DNA of 64,000 bases from UBA5314 sp035560815. Its GTDB lineage: Bacteria > Bacillota > Syntrophomonadia > Syntrophomonadales > Syntrophomonadaceae. Shown piece after piece: positions 34,704 through 44,036 of the stretch. Both the position numbers and the translations under genes were made by a program. The stretch is taken from NCBI GenBank assembly GCA_035560815.1, contig DATMYR010000008.1:94519-158518 (forward strand). Reading direction: 5' to 3'. Under the pieces are notes generated by a model, which saw only the letters and a list, made by a program, of their open reading frames with translations, did not search any database and was not told the DNA's origin. Every line of letters starts with the position of its first letter. Within the stretch, counting starts at the first letter, position 1.

Positions 34704-36495
34704 CGTCGATACTCATGACCGTCATGAAAGCATCCTTGGGAACCTCGATCTTCCCGATTTGCTTCATGCGCTTTTTGCCTTCCTTTTGCTTCTCTAATAA
34801 TTTCTTTTTACGGGTGATGTCTCCACCATAGCATTTGGCCAGAACATCTTTGCGCAAAGCTTTGATGGATTCCCGGGCAATCACCCGGCTGCCGATGGAG
34901 GCCTGGATAATCACCTCGTACATCTGGCGGGGTATAATCTTGCGCAGTTTATTGGCAATGGACCGGGCCCGGTAATAGGCCTTATCTTTATGGGCAATGA
35001 AGCTGAGGGCGTCAACGATGTCCCCATTCAGCATAATATCCAATTTCTCCAAGTCGGATGATTCGTAACCGATAAACTCATAATCCAGGGATGCATAACC
35101 CTTCGTGCGCGATTTTAAAGCATCAAAAAAGTCGTAGAGGATTTCCGCCAGGGGCAGCTTATAGCTTAAGGCTACCCGCTGGGGGGTCAAGTACTCCATA
35201 TTCACAAAAAAACCTCGTTTATCCTTGCACAATTCCATAATGGTCCCAACAAACTCCTGCGGAACCATGATATAGGCCTTAACCAGTGGTTCCATCACGT
35301 CGTCGATTCTCTGGGGAGGGGGCCAATGGGTGGGGTTCTGCAGGTAAATCTCGCTGCCATCGGTCAGCAGGATTTTGTAGACCACACTAGGCGCCGTGGC
35401 TAAGAGACTGAGATCATATTCCCTCTCTAGACGTTCTTTGACGATTTCCAGGTGCAAAAGTCCCAAAAAACCGCAACGAAAACCAAAGCCCAGGGCGTCT
35501 GAGCTTTCCGGCTCATAGAGCAAAGAAGCATCGTTTAGTTTAAGCCGGTCCAGGGCTTCTCGCAAGCGTTCGAAATCACTGTTTTCCAAGGGATAGAGCC
35601 CGCAATAGACCATAGGCTTAACCTCCTGATAGCCGGGAAGGGCATCCTGGGCGGCATAATCAGCCCTGGTCACCGTATCTCCCACCTTGGTATCAGCAAC
35701 ATTTTTAATCCCGGCGGCCAGGTATCCAACCTCTCCAGCACTCAGGCTTTCCACTTCACACATGTTGGGATTGATGATGCCCAGTTCAGCAACTTCAAAT
35801 TCAAGACCACTGGACATAATGCGAATCATGTCTCCTTTATGAACCTGACCGGCCATCACCCGGATATAGGAGATGGCTCCCCGGTAGGAATCGAAATAAG
35901 AATCGAAAATGAGGGCCTGCAAGGGGGCCTCCCGATCACCTTTCGGGGCTGGAATGCGCTCCACAATTGCCTCCAAAAGATCCTCGACCCCAGCACCGGT
36001 TTTCGCCGAAATGGGTAAAATATCGGCCTGATCTAGCCCCAGGACATTCTCCATTTCCTCCATAACTACTTCCGGCTCGGCACCGGGGAGGTCGATTTTA
36101 TTGACCACCCCGACAATTTCCAAATCCATGTCCAGAGCCAGGTATACATTAGCCAGAGTCTGGGCTTCGATACCCTGCGAAGCATCCACCAGCAGGACCG
36201 CTCCTTCACAGGAAGCCAGGCTGCGGGAAACCTCGTAGGAAAAGTCAACATGACCAGGTGTATCGATGAGATTCAATATATAATCCTGCCCGTCGCGGCT
36301 GCGGTAATTAAGACGCACCGGCTGCAGCTTAATGGTGATCCCCTTTTCCCTCTCCAGGTCCATCTTATCCAGATATTGCTCTCGCATCTCCCTTTTACTG
36401 ATGGCGCCCGTTATTTCTAGGAGCCGATCGGCCAGGGTTGACTTCCCGTGGTCGATATGAGCGATGATGCTGAAATTCCTAATCCTATCCTGCAA
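34696..36495 (-). CDS. lepA: Elongation factor 4 (LepA)
   Basis: Ribosome-binding translational GTPase, 599 residues. G1 is AHIDHGKSTLADRLLE, G3 DTPGHVDF, G4 NKIDLPGA; the C-terminal LepA-specific domain ends RMKQIGKIEVPKDAFM. TTG at 36495 is chosen because TGGAGG lies eight bases upstream and it gives the family N-terminus QDRIRNFSIIAHIDHG. A GTG at 36522 would fall inside the left end of the MITE-like repeat at 36517-36725. Confidence 0.96.
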   Translation of the reverse strand: MQDRIRNFSIIAHIDHGKSTLADRLLEITGAISKREMREQYLDKMDLEREKGITIKLQPVRLNYRSRDGQDYILNLIDTPGHVDFSYEVSRSLASCEGAVLLVDASQGIEAQTLANVYLALDMDLEIVGVVNKIDLPGAEPEVVMEEMENVLGLDQADILPISAKTGAGVEDLLEAIVERIPAPKGDREAPLQALIFDSYFDSYRGAISYIRVMAGQVHKGDMIRIMSSGLEFEVAELGIINPNMCEVESLSAGEVGYLAAGIKNVADTKVGDTVTRADYAAQDALPGYQEVKPMVYCGLYPLENSDFERLREALDRLKLNDASLLYEPESSDALGFGFRCGFLGLLHLEIVKERLEREYDLSLLATAPSVVYKILLTDGSEIYLQNPTHWPPPQRIDDVMEPLVKAYIMVPQEFVGTIMELCKDKRGFFVNMEYLTPQRVALSYKLPLAEILYDFFDALKSRTKGYASLDYEFIGYESSDLEKLDIMLNGDIVDALSFIAHKDKAYYRARSIANKLRKIIPRQMYEVIIQASIGSRVIARESIKALRKDVLAKCYGGDITRKKKLLEKQKEGKKRMKQIGKIEVPKDAFMTVMSIDDD

Positions 36496-36516
36496 ATCTG
36501 CAACCTCCAAGATGTA

Positions 36517-36725
36517 GTACACTGTTAACCCTAATTCTATATGTTATCGCCGGTTAAATTTCCGTATGATTGCGTTGTCGTCAATTGCAATACATCCATA
36601 TTACTTATCTCCGACGTCCATGGACGGACTAGTGCAGCGGTGCCACGGATGGCAAAGAGCTGCCGCCTTATCCTACGAAAATTTTCCTCGCTGAATCACA
36701 AACAGAATTAGGGTTAACAGTATAC
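36517..36725. repeat. 209-bp MITE-like element
   Basis: Terminal inverted repeats of 22 bases (36517-36538 and 36704-36725, one mismatch) read GTACACTGTTAACCCTAATTCT. They bound 165 bases without an open reading frame; the interior includes GACGTCCATGGACG. The left end touches the lepA leader. No target-site duplication was confirmed by eye. Confidence 0.6.
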
Positions 36726-36868
36726 TCGGTTTTTTGGCCTATTACATTGCTTATAAATTATATCCTATTCAGCAAGGTGGTTCAATTGATAAGCCCGGTG
36801 GATAGGGCGGCTCGATAGGCTGAAGGTGTTCGAAGGACAATTCCGTCCGGGAGAGGATTAAACACAAA

Positions 36869-36896
36869 AGGCGGTTCCCGGGCTCGGGCTCCGCCT
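36869..36896 (-). terminator. Probable terminator after the spoIIP operon
   Basis: On the minus strand AGGCGG pairs with CCGCCT across a GC-rich loop that can pair further (GAGCCCGGG). TTTTG follows. It lies 40 bases after the small gene downstream of spoIIP. Confidence 0.5.
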
Positions 36897-36935
36897 CAAT
36901 GGACTAATTCTGGTCATTGGAAGTCCAGCTCGTTC

Positions 36936-37253
36936 TCATCTGTCTATCGATGACACGAGATCGTAATCCGTAGCCTGCACTTGGTCGCCGAGTTCATGCC
37001 TGCTTCTTATTAATAAGTCATTAACCTGATCGCGCCAGTGTCCCATGTCTTCCATAAACCGCTGAAGCGGATAGTCATACCCCCGCCCCAGCCAATCCAC
37101 ATGGAGAACATGATCCTGCCATTGCAGGAAGGCAACGGGACCGCGCGATTCCCGGGAAACCTGATTGATGGCTTCATTGCTGGTATTCAATCCGATTATC
37201 ACCAGGGTCAAGAGTAAACTTAGTACGATTAAATGGTATATCTTTGAAGCCAC
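36936..37253 (-). CDS. Small single-pass membrane protein downstream of spoIIP
   Basis: About 105 residues from a GTG with AGAGGAATT upstream, one base after the spoIIP stop. An N-terminal hydrophobic segment (about 6-20, LIVLSLLLTLVIIGL) is followed by a hydrophilic outside domain rich in Asp, Arg and Trp. Not recognised. Coupling to spoIIP suggests a sporulation-time membrane protein. Confidence 0.6.
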   Translation of the reverse strand: MASKIYHLIVLSLLLTLVIIGLNTSNEAINQVSRESRGPVAFLQWQDHVLHVDWLGRGYDYPLQRFMEDMGHWRDQVNDLLIRSRHELGDQVQATDYDLVSSIDR

Positions 37254-37254
37254 A

Positions 37255-38295
37255 TCACAATTCCTCTTTAAGCACCTGTATAAGGACATCAGCAAAAAGT
37301 TCACTAGCATAGTAGCACTGGCTTAAGCTATTTCGGTCAGTTCCAAATTCCAGGAGCAGGGAGTTCTTGAAAAACTCCTGATTATAAGTACCCTCTTTCG
37401 TTCGAACCTCTTTAATCAAGCCCGGATACATTTTAGCAGCCTGGTTGTAAAGCTTTTGGGCAAAAGCCAGATTCTCCCGCCAATGCGGATGGGGTTTGCG
37501 TGCATCAGTCCCAACAATGATTAGGATGGGTGAAGCAGCCTTGCCCTTGATCATTACCGTGGCTCCCTCTTCGACTCCTGGTATGCTGTCCCGATGAACA
37601 TCGAACAGAGCCAGCATCTTGGATCCATCCTGAGCCAGCACCCGAGCCACAGTCTTGCGGGAATTGGTATAGCTTTTATTATAATCCGGGTAGTCATGTA
37701 TGGTATCGATAAACTCAGCTGGCAGCCCTTTGCTTTTCAATGTCTGGCCCAGATGATTGGCCACCTGCATAATCAAGCCGGGGCCTCCGACCCGGGCATC
37801 CCCACCGTCCGGTATATAGCTTTCTCCACTGTGGGTGCAGTAGAGCGCCACCAACCGGTCCTGAAACAACTTATAATTATCATCATCGGTATTAAGCTGC
37901 TCCTGCTCCAGGACTTGAGCTGTTTTCGGCTCTTCCTGAGACGCTGCCGGGTCGGGGCTGGGTGTCTCTGAATCCAAATCAGTGGTAGCCAGAGCCTGGA
38001 TATTAAAAACCAGCAGGTCGCGAGGTAAACGTTGGTTCCAATAATCCCCCACCGCCATCCGCTGGTCAGGAGATCCGGCCATCATGGTATTGCTTTGCCG
38101 GATCAAGCTGGCAGCTGCCTCCGGACTTATTTGTAAACTGCTCAATGGAAGCAGTATCGGGCTAAAATCCAGACTTCCCACCCGTTCCGTAAAACTACGA
38201 GTAAAATCCAGACTCACTCCCACTATAACTAGTATTACGAAAACTTGAATAAATAATAGGCCTTTGATAAAAGTCCATAAATTTCTTCTGCGCAT
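37255..38295 (-). CDS. spoIIP: Stage II sporulation protein P
   Basis: Membrane-anchored peptidoglycan amidase and endopeptidase that works with SpoIID and SpoIIM to thin septal wall during engulfment. About 346 residues with one N-terminal helix (about 8-30) and a C-terminal hydrolase domain. Conserved parts are LYCTHSGESYIPDGG, VGGPGLIMQVANHLG, LFDVHRDSIPG and SLLLEFGT. Start ATG (MRRRN) has GGAAGGTGG. The usual neighbour gpr (germination protease) is not present between rpsT and spoIIP here. Confidence 0.93.
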   Translation of the reverse strand: MRRRNLWTFIKGLLFIQVFVILVIVGVSLDFTRSFTERVGSLDFSPILLPLSSLQISPEAAASLIRQSNTMMAGSPDQRMAVGDYWNQRLPRDLLVFNIQALATTDLDSETPSPDPAASQEEPKTAQVLEQEQLNTDDDNYKLFQDRLVALYCTHSGESYIPDGGDARVGGPGLIMQVANHLGQTLKSKGLPAEFIDTIHDYPDYNKSYTNSRKTVARVLAQDGSKMLALFDVHRDSIPGVEEGATVMIKGKAASPILIIVGTDARKPHPHWRENLAFAQKLYNQAAKMYPGLIKEVRTKEGTYNQEFFKNSLLLEFGTDRNSLSQCYYASELFADVLIQVLKEEL

Positions 38296-38577
38296 CCCGT
38301 CCACCTTCCAGGCCAATATATGTCCAATCTATGCCAGGCCCGGACTCGCTAGTACACTGTCAAATCTACACTTTGTGTCATTCATCGAGGAAAATTTTTG
38401 CAGCAAAAAAGATGCAAGAACAAATACCTACCACCGGGACTCATGGGAGCATGTGTCCTTTGTGCAAAAATGGATTCCTGATATTGCGAAAGCTTATAGG
38501 GCACAAGGGGGCATTCCTCTCCCAAACCTTAGCGGGGGAGATGTTCCCCAACTTATCAGAAAAGATGCAGATGCGCC

Positions 38578-38606
38578 TTGCTTTTATCAAATTCCAATGG
38601 TATAGT
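38578..38606 (+). promoter_or_regulatory. Sigma-A promoter of rpsT
   Basis: TTGCTT (38578-38583), 17-base spacer, TATAGT (38601-38606), about 34 bases before the rpsT start. The remaining 280 bases back to spoIIP show no gene. Confidence 0.65.
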
Positions 38607-38639
38607 ATTTCTGTTAATGTTTTAGAGGGAGGTGAAGAT

Positions 38640-38900
38640 GTGGCAAAGAGCAAGACCCCGGCCAAACGGGCACGGAGGGCTGAAGCCAACCGGCTGAGAA
38701 ACAAGGCACAGAAAAGCCGCCTGCATACCGAAATCAAGAAGTATGAAGTCGCTTTAAAAAGCAGTGATGGAGAAATAGCCAGGGAAAGCCTGCAGCAGGT
38801 TACTTCCCTGATCGATAAAGGCGCCAGCAAAGGAATCCTGCACAAGAATACGGCCGCCCGCAAGAAATCTCGGTTAGCTAAGCAGTTAAATGCCCTATAA
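38640..38900 (+). CDS. rpsT: 30S ribosomal protein S20
   Basis: Small basic 16S rRNA-binding protein. From the GTG with GGGAGGTGA upstream it has 86 residues, the family length, and begins VAKSKTPAKRARRAEANRLR. The conserved IDKGASKGILHKNTAARKKS is near the end. The longer upstream reading is an artefact. It is transcribed opposite to its neighbours. Confidence 0.96.
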   Translation: MAKSKTPAKRARRAEANRLRNKAQKSRLHTEIKKYEVALKSSDGEIARESLQQVTSLIDKGASKGILHKNTAARKKSRLAKQLNAL

Positions 38901-38916
38901 ATTGTAGACTCACCAG

Positions 38917-38940
38917 AACCTGTCGTAAGACAGGTTTTTG
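38917..38940 (+). terminator. Terminator of rpsT
   Basis: AACCTGTC (38917-38924) pairs with GACAGGTT (38929-38936) over a GTAA loop, followed by TTTG. Confidence 0.75.
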
Positions 38941-38958
38941 TTATTTCCGCATAAGTTT

Positions 38959-38998
38959 AAAAAGAAAGAACCTGCCGTAAAGCAAGTTCTTTCTTTTT
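38959..38998. terminator. Bidirectional terminator between rpsT and lepB
   Basis: Thirteen-base perfect arms (AAAAAGAAAGAAC and GTTCTTTCTTTTT) with an inner partly paired loop. The stem supplies U-runs in both directions, so it can end both rpsT (plus) and the signal peptidase gene (minus). Confidence 0.75.
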
Positions 38999-39058
38999 GT
39001 ACGGTGTGGTTTATCCGTTAAAGGCTAATTGACAAAGATACTGTTTGCTAAAATTAGA

Positions 39059-39760
39059 TTATTCCTCAAAGGAGACTTCCTGTTCCAGAATCTTAAGATG
39101 ACTGGAAGGTGCATAAATTGAAATTGCCTTGCCTAATACCTTGTCTTGAGTCAGCCATTCTGACCATAAATGGCTATCGAAACTATTATTTCTATTGTCT
39201 CCAAGTACGAACAGTGAATTGGGCGGTATTGCTACAGGCCCGTACTTATAATCCATTAATTCCGTTAAATAAGGCTCTTTTAATGGGCGATCATTAATAT
39301 ATGTTTTCCCATTCTTTATCTCTACTGTTTCACCTGGTAAACCAATAATTCTCTTTATGAAAATATCATCACGTTGAGGAATCTTAAAAATTATTATATC
39401 TCCCCTCTCAGGTTCTGAAAAACAATAAGCAGCTAGATTAATTAAAACGCGATCCTGTATTTGTAGAGTCGGCAACATTGACCCAGACAGAATAATGCGC
39501 CCCTCGAAGGGGAGTTTTCCATCAAATCCGACCAGAAGCCCGACAACATTTATTAGCACAATCAACGCTAAAATTTTACCAGGAATTGATTGAAAAAAGG
39601 GCAGTTTTGAGCCGTTTAGTGGTCTAGGCCTTTGTGAGTGATTTGAGACAACTAAATTACTGCTTTCTTCGCATGTTTGCCCACAGCTGCAGTGATTCGC
39701 TTCGCTATTCTTTCTTGCCACTCGGCGATTTGAATTAAGCAAAATAGTACTCCCTCCCAT
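39059..39760 (-). CDS. lepB: Signal peptidase I with long cytoplasmic N-terminus
   Basis: Type I signal peptidase of 233 residues (Ser/Lys dyad). The catalytic Ser is in SGSMLPTLQIQDRVLI, the Lys in IIIFKIPQRDDIFIKRIIGLPGE, and box E in FVLGDNRNNSFDSHLW. One helix anchors it at about 63-82. The 60-residue N-terminal extension with a Cys/His cluster (HCSCGQTCEES) is unusual for Firmicute SipS proteins. ATG at 39760 (AAAGGTG upstream) is used; a TTG five codons in with GGGAGGGAG is an alternative that keeps the extension. Confidence 0.9.
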   Translation of the reverse strand: MGGSTILLNSNRRVARKNSEANHCSCGQTCEESSNLVVSNHSQRPRPLNGSKLPFFQSIPGKILALIVLINVVGLLVGFDGKLPFEGRIILSGSMLPTLQIQDRVLINLAAYCFSEPERGDIIIFKIPQRDDIFIKRIIGLPGETVEIKNGKTYINDRPLKEPYLTELMDYKYGPVAIPPNSLFVLGDNRNNSFDSHLWSEWLTQDKVLGKAISIYAPSSHLKILEQEVSFEE

Positions 39761-40001
39761 ATACCACGAGCACCTTTATATGGTAAATATTTCTACAAAA
39801 GTATCAGAAATTCCTTTTCATCTTAACCTGTTTCTACTGGCACTTGAATAAAAAAAGGGCAGGTATCTAATCGTTCAGAAAAACGAAAAGCCGAGAGAAA
39901 CGGCCAGTCCCCCGGCTACCCTAATAATGTCTTTTCGAACCTCATTTTTTTATACAGCTCCATAATCAACCAAACCAGTCTTCCTCGTTCTAAGATAAGT
40001 A

Positions 40002-40985
40002 CTATTTGTTTTTGCAGACTTGCACGATCAATTGCTCCATAATCAGGTTATTATCCTGGCCACTGGTCTTCAAGCGTATGTCGGCATCCAGGAAAGTGGC
40101 AAAAAGTCCTTGGAGATCCTCCCAGGTGAAATTCCCAGCCCGTTTGCCCATATTTCTGACCGAGAAGGCCTTGAGCCCGGTTTCATTCTCAATCTGCTCC
40201 CCCCGCATCCCCTGATCCAGGCATTGTTTTACCCTGGCCATTTGGATGAACTGGCGGACGATCATGTAAAGAAAAAGGGGCTGGCTGCCCCCCTGGAAAA
40301 GAAGCTGGTAATAGGCTTGCAGGGCGGCTGACAGGTTTCTGGCCAAAAGGGCTTCGGTCAACTTGAATACCTTGATCTCTTCGTTGCTGCTCAGCTGCTC
40401 CTCCACCAGGTCCGCGCCAATAGGGCGACCCTGGTACATCAAGCAGAGTTTGTCCACCAGATTGACCAGGTAATACATGTCCTGCCCGCTATCGATCATG
40501 CGCTGTAAGGATTCGGGGCGGACTTCACATTGGCGGTCCCGGAACTCGTGGCCCAGCCACTTTTGCAGATGAGTGCTGTCCGGTTTCTTTATATTCACCA
40601 CCCGGGCTTTCTGATCCAAGAGCTTAATAAGGGGATGAACCGCCGGGTGTTCCTCCGCGGTTATAATGATCGTCTGCCCGGGATAAGGGCGGTTCAGGTA
40701 CTGCTCCAACACCCGCTGATATTCATCCCCCTTACCACCCCTTTTCTTGCTTTTGGCCAGCCAGAAAGGTCGCCTGATAATCACAACCCGTCCCAGACTG
40801 AACAAAGAGCTGAAATCCAAGGCCTCCAGGAGCTGTTGAGGACTTAAACTGTCCACTTCGAGGGAGAGCACTTCCGGTTCTTCCTGGCTCACCTCCTTGA
40901 TCCGCGCGATGATTTTATGTATTTCCTTATCGATGAGATAGGTTTCCGAACCCCAGAGGAAATATACATCCTCGCCTTTACTCAC
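40002..40985 (-). CDS. holA: DNA polymerase III subunit delta
   Basis: Clamp-loader delta subunit, about 327 residues. The N-terminal YFLWGSETYLIDKEI and the middle RDRQCEVRPESLQRMIDSGQ are typical, as is the C-terminal helical collar (LKAFSVRNMGKRAGNFTWEDLQ). The GTG start has GGGTGGGTG upstream. In many Firmicutes holA lies between comEC and rpsT; here several extra genes separate it from comEC. Confidence 0.92.
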   Translation of the reverse strand: MSKGEDVYFLWGSETYLIDKEIHKIIARIKEVSQEEPEVLSLEVDSLSPQQLLEALDFSSLFSLGRVVIIRRPFWLAKSKKRGGKGDEYQRVLEQYLNRPYPGQTIIITAEEHPAVHPLIKLLDQKARVVNIKKPDSTHLQKWLGHEFRDRQCEVRPESLQRMIDSGQDMYYLVNLVDKLCLMYQGRPIGADLVEEQLSSNEEIKVFKLTEALLARNLSAALQAYYQLLFQGGSQPLFLYMIVRQFIQMARVKQCLDQGMRGEQIENETGLKAFSVRNMGKRAGNFTWEDLQGLFATFLDADIRLKTSGQDNNLIMEQLIVQVCKNK

Positions 40986-41139
40986 TGCACACCCACCCAT
41001 GATTCATATTTGCCCAGCTGGTTTCCTTTTCTGCCTACCGGTAATATTGGGCTGCCTTTCATATATACTATAATAATACTATAAAAATATTGGTCATCGA
41101 TGGACGATGCCGCTGATAGCGGCTGAAGGAGGCACGCTT

Positions 41140-42522
41140 TTGTCGAACACTTATGACGTAATCATCGTTGGCGCCGGTCCTGCCGGTATTTTTGCCTCCC
41201 TGGAAATTTGCCGAAATAGCGACCTGACGGTCCTGCTCCTGGAAAAAGGGCGGGAGGTTCAGAAACGCAAATGCCGCATCAACACGAAACATCCGTCCTG
41301 CGCTGAATGCCAGCCCTGTTCCATTATGAGTGGGTGGGGAGGCGCCGGTGCTTTTTCGGATGGCAAGTTGACCCTGACGACCGAGTTCGGTGGTTGGCTG
41401 GACAGCTACATCGGTAAAGAACACCTGTCCCACCTTATCAATTATGTGGACGAACTCTATGTTGATTTCGGTGCCCCGGACCGCATTTTCGGGCAGGTTA
41501 ATGAAGATATTGTGGACCTGCAGCTGCGAGTTGCCAGAGCTGGACTGAAACTGATACCGGCCCGCATCCGTCATATGGGCACCGAAAATACCCTGCATGT
41601 CTTGAAAAATATGCATAAAGAATTATCCCGAAGGGTGACAATTCACACTGGCGAAGAAGTGGAAAAGATATTGGTGGAAAAAGGCCGGGTAAGCGGTGTA
41701 GTGACTAAGCGAGCCAGCTACAGCGCCCCCTGCGTAATCCTCGCACCGGGCAGAGACGGCGCCCAGTGGTTCTCTCAGCAAGCCCGAGATATAGGCTTGG
41801 AACTCCGCAATAACCAGGTTGACCTGGGGGTCCGGGTGGAGGTTCCGGCGGTGACTATGGAACATTTCACGGATAAAATCTGGGAGCCCAAGATCATTTT
41901 TAATTCCCCTACTTTCGACGACCTGGTTAGAACCTTCTGCGTAAGCCCCAACGGCCATGTAGTGATGGAAAACACCAACGGTCTCATCACTGTCAATGGT
42001 CACTCTTACGCCAACCAGCCTTCGCACAATACTAATTTTGCTTTACTCTTGAGCCAGGAGTTTACCGAGCCTTTTCACCAACCCATTCTTTATGGGCGCT
42101 CCATTGCCAGTTTGGCCAATATGCTAAGCGGCAGCATCATCATACAACGCTATGGTGATTTGAAGCGAGGGCGGCGCTCTACTCCTGACCGCATCTCCAG
42201 GGGTATGGTGGAACCAACATTGAAAGCAGCGGTTCCCGGGGATTTGTCCCTGGTGCTTCCCAACCGTTATATGGTAGGAATCCTGGAATGTTTAGAAGCT
42301 TTGGATCGGGCGATGCCCGGTCTGGCTTGTGATCATACCTTGCTCTATGGCATCGAGGTCAAGTTTTATTCGGCCCGCCCCCATTTGGATAAACAACTCC
42401 GCACACGCATTCACGGGCTTTGGGCCATTGGTGACGGTGCCGGGGTAACCCGGGGCCTAATTCAGGCCAGCGTCTCCGGTGTGGTGGCTGCCCGGTCCAT
42501 CCTGCATAACCAGACAAAATAG
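41140..42522 (+). CDS. FAD-dependent dehydrogenase (COG2509-like)
   Basis: A 460-residue flavoprotein with an N-terminal dinucleotide fold (VIIVGAGPAGIFASLE, about 8-23) and a characteristic CAECQPCSIMSGWGGAGAFSDGK segment that is the signature of uncharacterised COG2509 proteins. The C-terminal GLWAIGDGAGVTRGLIQASVSG closes the FAD site. The TTG start has GAAGGAGG seven bases before it. The physiological substrate is unknown; the family is distantly related to geranylgeranyl reductase and HI0933-type oxidoreductases. Confidence 0.85.
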   Translation: MSNTYDVIIVGAGPAGIFASLEICRNSDLTVLLLEKGREVQKRKCRINTKHPSCAECQPCSIMSGWGGAGAFSDGKLTLTTEFGGWLDSYIGKEHLSHLINYVDELYVDFGAPDRIFGQVNEDIVDLQLRVARAGLKLIPARIRHMGTENTLHVLKNMHKELSRRVTIHTGEEVEKILVEKGRVSGVVTKRASYSAPCVILAPGRDGAQWFSQQARDIGLELRNNQVDLGVRVEVPAVTMEHFTDKIWEPKIIFNSPTFDDLVRTFCVSPNGHVVMENTNGLITVNGHSYANQPSHNTNFALLLSQEFTEPFHQPILYGRSIASLANMLSGSIIIQRYGDLKRGRRSTPDRISRGMVEPTLKAAVPGDLSLVLPNRYMVGILECLEALDRAMPGLACDHTLLYGIEVKFYSARPHLDKQLRTRIHGLWAIGDGAGVTRGLIQASVSGVVAARSILHNQTK

Positions 42523-42556
42523 CGGTTCTGAAACCTGATGGACATTTTGGGGCTGG

Positions 42557-42952
42557 CTATTGGTTGGGGGCATCCTGACCAGCGCTACTGTCCACTTGAT
42601 CCACAATAGCCACCGTACAGCGGGAAATGCATACGATTTTATCCTCCTGGTCATAAATGCGCACATCCCACACTATAGTACGCCCACCGGTATGAACCGG
42701 CATTCCTACAGCTCTAACCGTTCCTTGATTTACACTGCGCAGGTGGTTGGCGTTGATCTCCAAACCCACCGCTCTTTGGGTGGCAGGATCAATGAATAGA
42801 TAACTGCCCGCCGAGGCCACAGTTTCAGCCAGAACCGCAGAGACACCGCCGTGGAGAAGCCCGAAAGGCTGGTAGACCCCTGCTTTAACCGGCATGGTGG
42901 CCACCACCTTTTCCCGGGTGTATTCGGTAACCTCTATACCCAACGTCTCCAT
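42557..42952 (-). CDS. Hotdog-fold acyl-CoA thioesterase (PaaI/MenI type)
   Basis: A 131-residue PaaI-type thioesterase. Motifs are VYQPFGLLHGGVSAVLAETVAS (active-site helix with the Glu nucleophile candidate), LEINANHLRSV and GRTIVWDVRIYDQEDKIVCISRCTVAIV. Length and pattern match MenI/YbgC-like acyl-CoA hydrolases. ATG with AAAGGA upstream. It is convergent with the flavoprotein gene. The substrate is not determinable. Confidence 0.85.
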   Translation of the reverse strand: METLGIEVTEYTREKVVATMPVKAGVYQPFGLLHGGVSAVLAETVASAGSYLFIDPATQRAVGLEINANHLRSVNQGTVRAVGMPVHTGGRTIVWDVRIYDQEDKIVCISRCTVAIVDQVDSSAGQDAPNQ

Positions 42953-43130
42953 AATTGTTCCTTTCCAATCAAACGTAACAACCATGGTTGTCCATCCCTC
43001 CCTTGCTTCCTGCGTTTATTGTAACATTCCCACCGTTGCGGTAACAGCCGGCATGGCAATCCGACTGGTTGACAGCATTCAGTCTGCCGTTTAGGATAAA
43101 AAAATAACGGTTAGATTCCGGGAGGTTCAT

Positions 43131-44030
43131 ATGGAACTATGCAAGATATCAGGCAATACCTACTATATCCCAGGACCAACCAACACTGGTGTATTTCTTT
43201 TTAAGGACAAATATACCCTCTTGCTGGATACCGGGGATTCCAACCAGTATGGTCGGCGTATTTGTGAGCTCTTGCATCAACAGGGTCTCATGATCAAGTA
43301 TGTAGTAAACACCCATGAACATCCGGACCACTGCGGGGGCAACCTCTATATCCGGGAGAATCACCCGGGCAGTCAATTCTATTCTTCCCCAGAGGCCGCC
43401 CTATTCATAAAAAATGATTTTTTGGCTCCTCTCTATCTTTATGGCGGCCTCCCTCCCGATGAGCTGGCCAGACATTTCACTCGGGCTAAAAAACTAAGGG
43501 TTGATGAAACCCTACCCGTCGGTCCGGCAAAAATTCATGAAGAGCGCTTCGATATTTTGACTCTGGGGGGTCATGCCTACGGACAGATCGGTGTTGGCAC
43601 CCGGGATCGGGTTTGCTTCCTGGGAGACGCTCTATTCAGTCCAGAGATCATCGCGAAATACTCGTTCCCGTTCCTCTTTAGTATAGGCAGCCAAATACAG
43701 ACCCTGGACACGATTGCCGGAATGGAATACGAATTTTATGTTCTGGGCCATGCCGACCGGGTATATGACCACCAGGAATTGCACAGCGTGTTGCAGGCTA
43801 ACCGGGCAGCATTAGATAAGTACTTAAACCTGGTTTTGGAACTGCTCTATCAACCCAAAACCAGAGAAGAACTGTTGGAAGAAGTGGTGATCCTGGACGC
43901 TCTCCAGCTGGATCTTAAGGAATATTATTACCTGCTTTCCACCCTGGGAGCCATGCTTGCTTATCTGGGCCAGCAGTCCCTGGTAGAATACCAGATAGAA
44001 GACGGTCGTCTGTACTATTACCGGGAGTAG
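43131..44030 (+). CDS. MBL-fold metallo-hydrolase
   Basis: A 299-residue metallo-beta-lactamase fold protein. The metal motif is NTHEHPDHCGG (HxHxDH, about 61-71), with further ligands in GGHAYGQIGV, FLGDALF and VLGHADR. The C-terminal third (about 215-299) is a helical/winged domain. The first His partner motif FLFKDKYTLLLDTGDSNQ is typical. A GGGAGG site precedes the ATG. Substrate unknown; glyoxalase II-like or quorum-lactone hydrolysis cannot be distinguished. Confidence 0.82.
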   Translation: MELCKISGNTYYIPGPTNTGVFLFKDKYTLLLDTGDSNQYGRRICELLHQQGLMIKYVVNTHEHPDHCGGNLYIRENHPGSQFYSSPEAALFIKNDFLAPLYLYGGLPPDELARHFTRAKKLRVDETLPVGPAKIHEERFDILTLGGHAYGQIGVGTRDRVCFLGDALFSPEIIAKYSFPFLFSIGSQIQTLDTIAGMEYEFYVLGHADRVYDHQELHSVLQANRAALDKYLNLVLELLYQPKTREELLEEVVILDALQLDLKEYYYLLSTLGAMLAYLGQQSLVEYQIEDGRLYYYRE

Positions 44031-44036
44031 ACTCCT

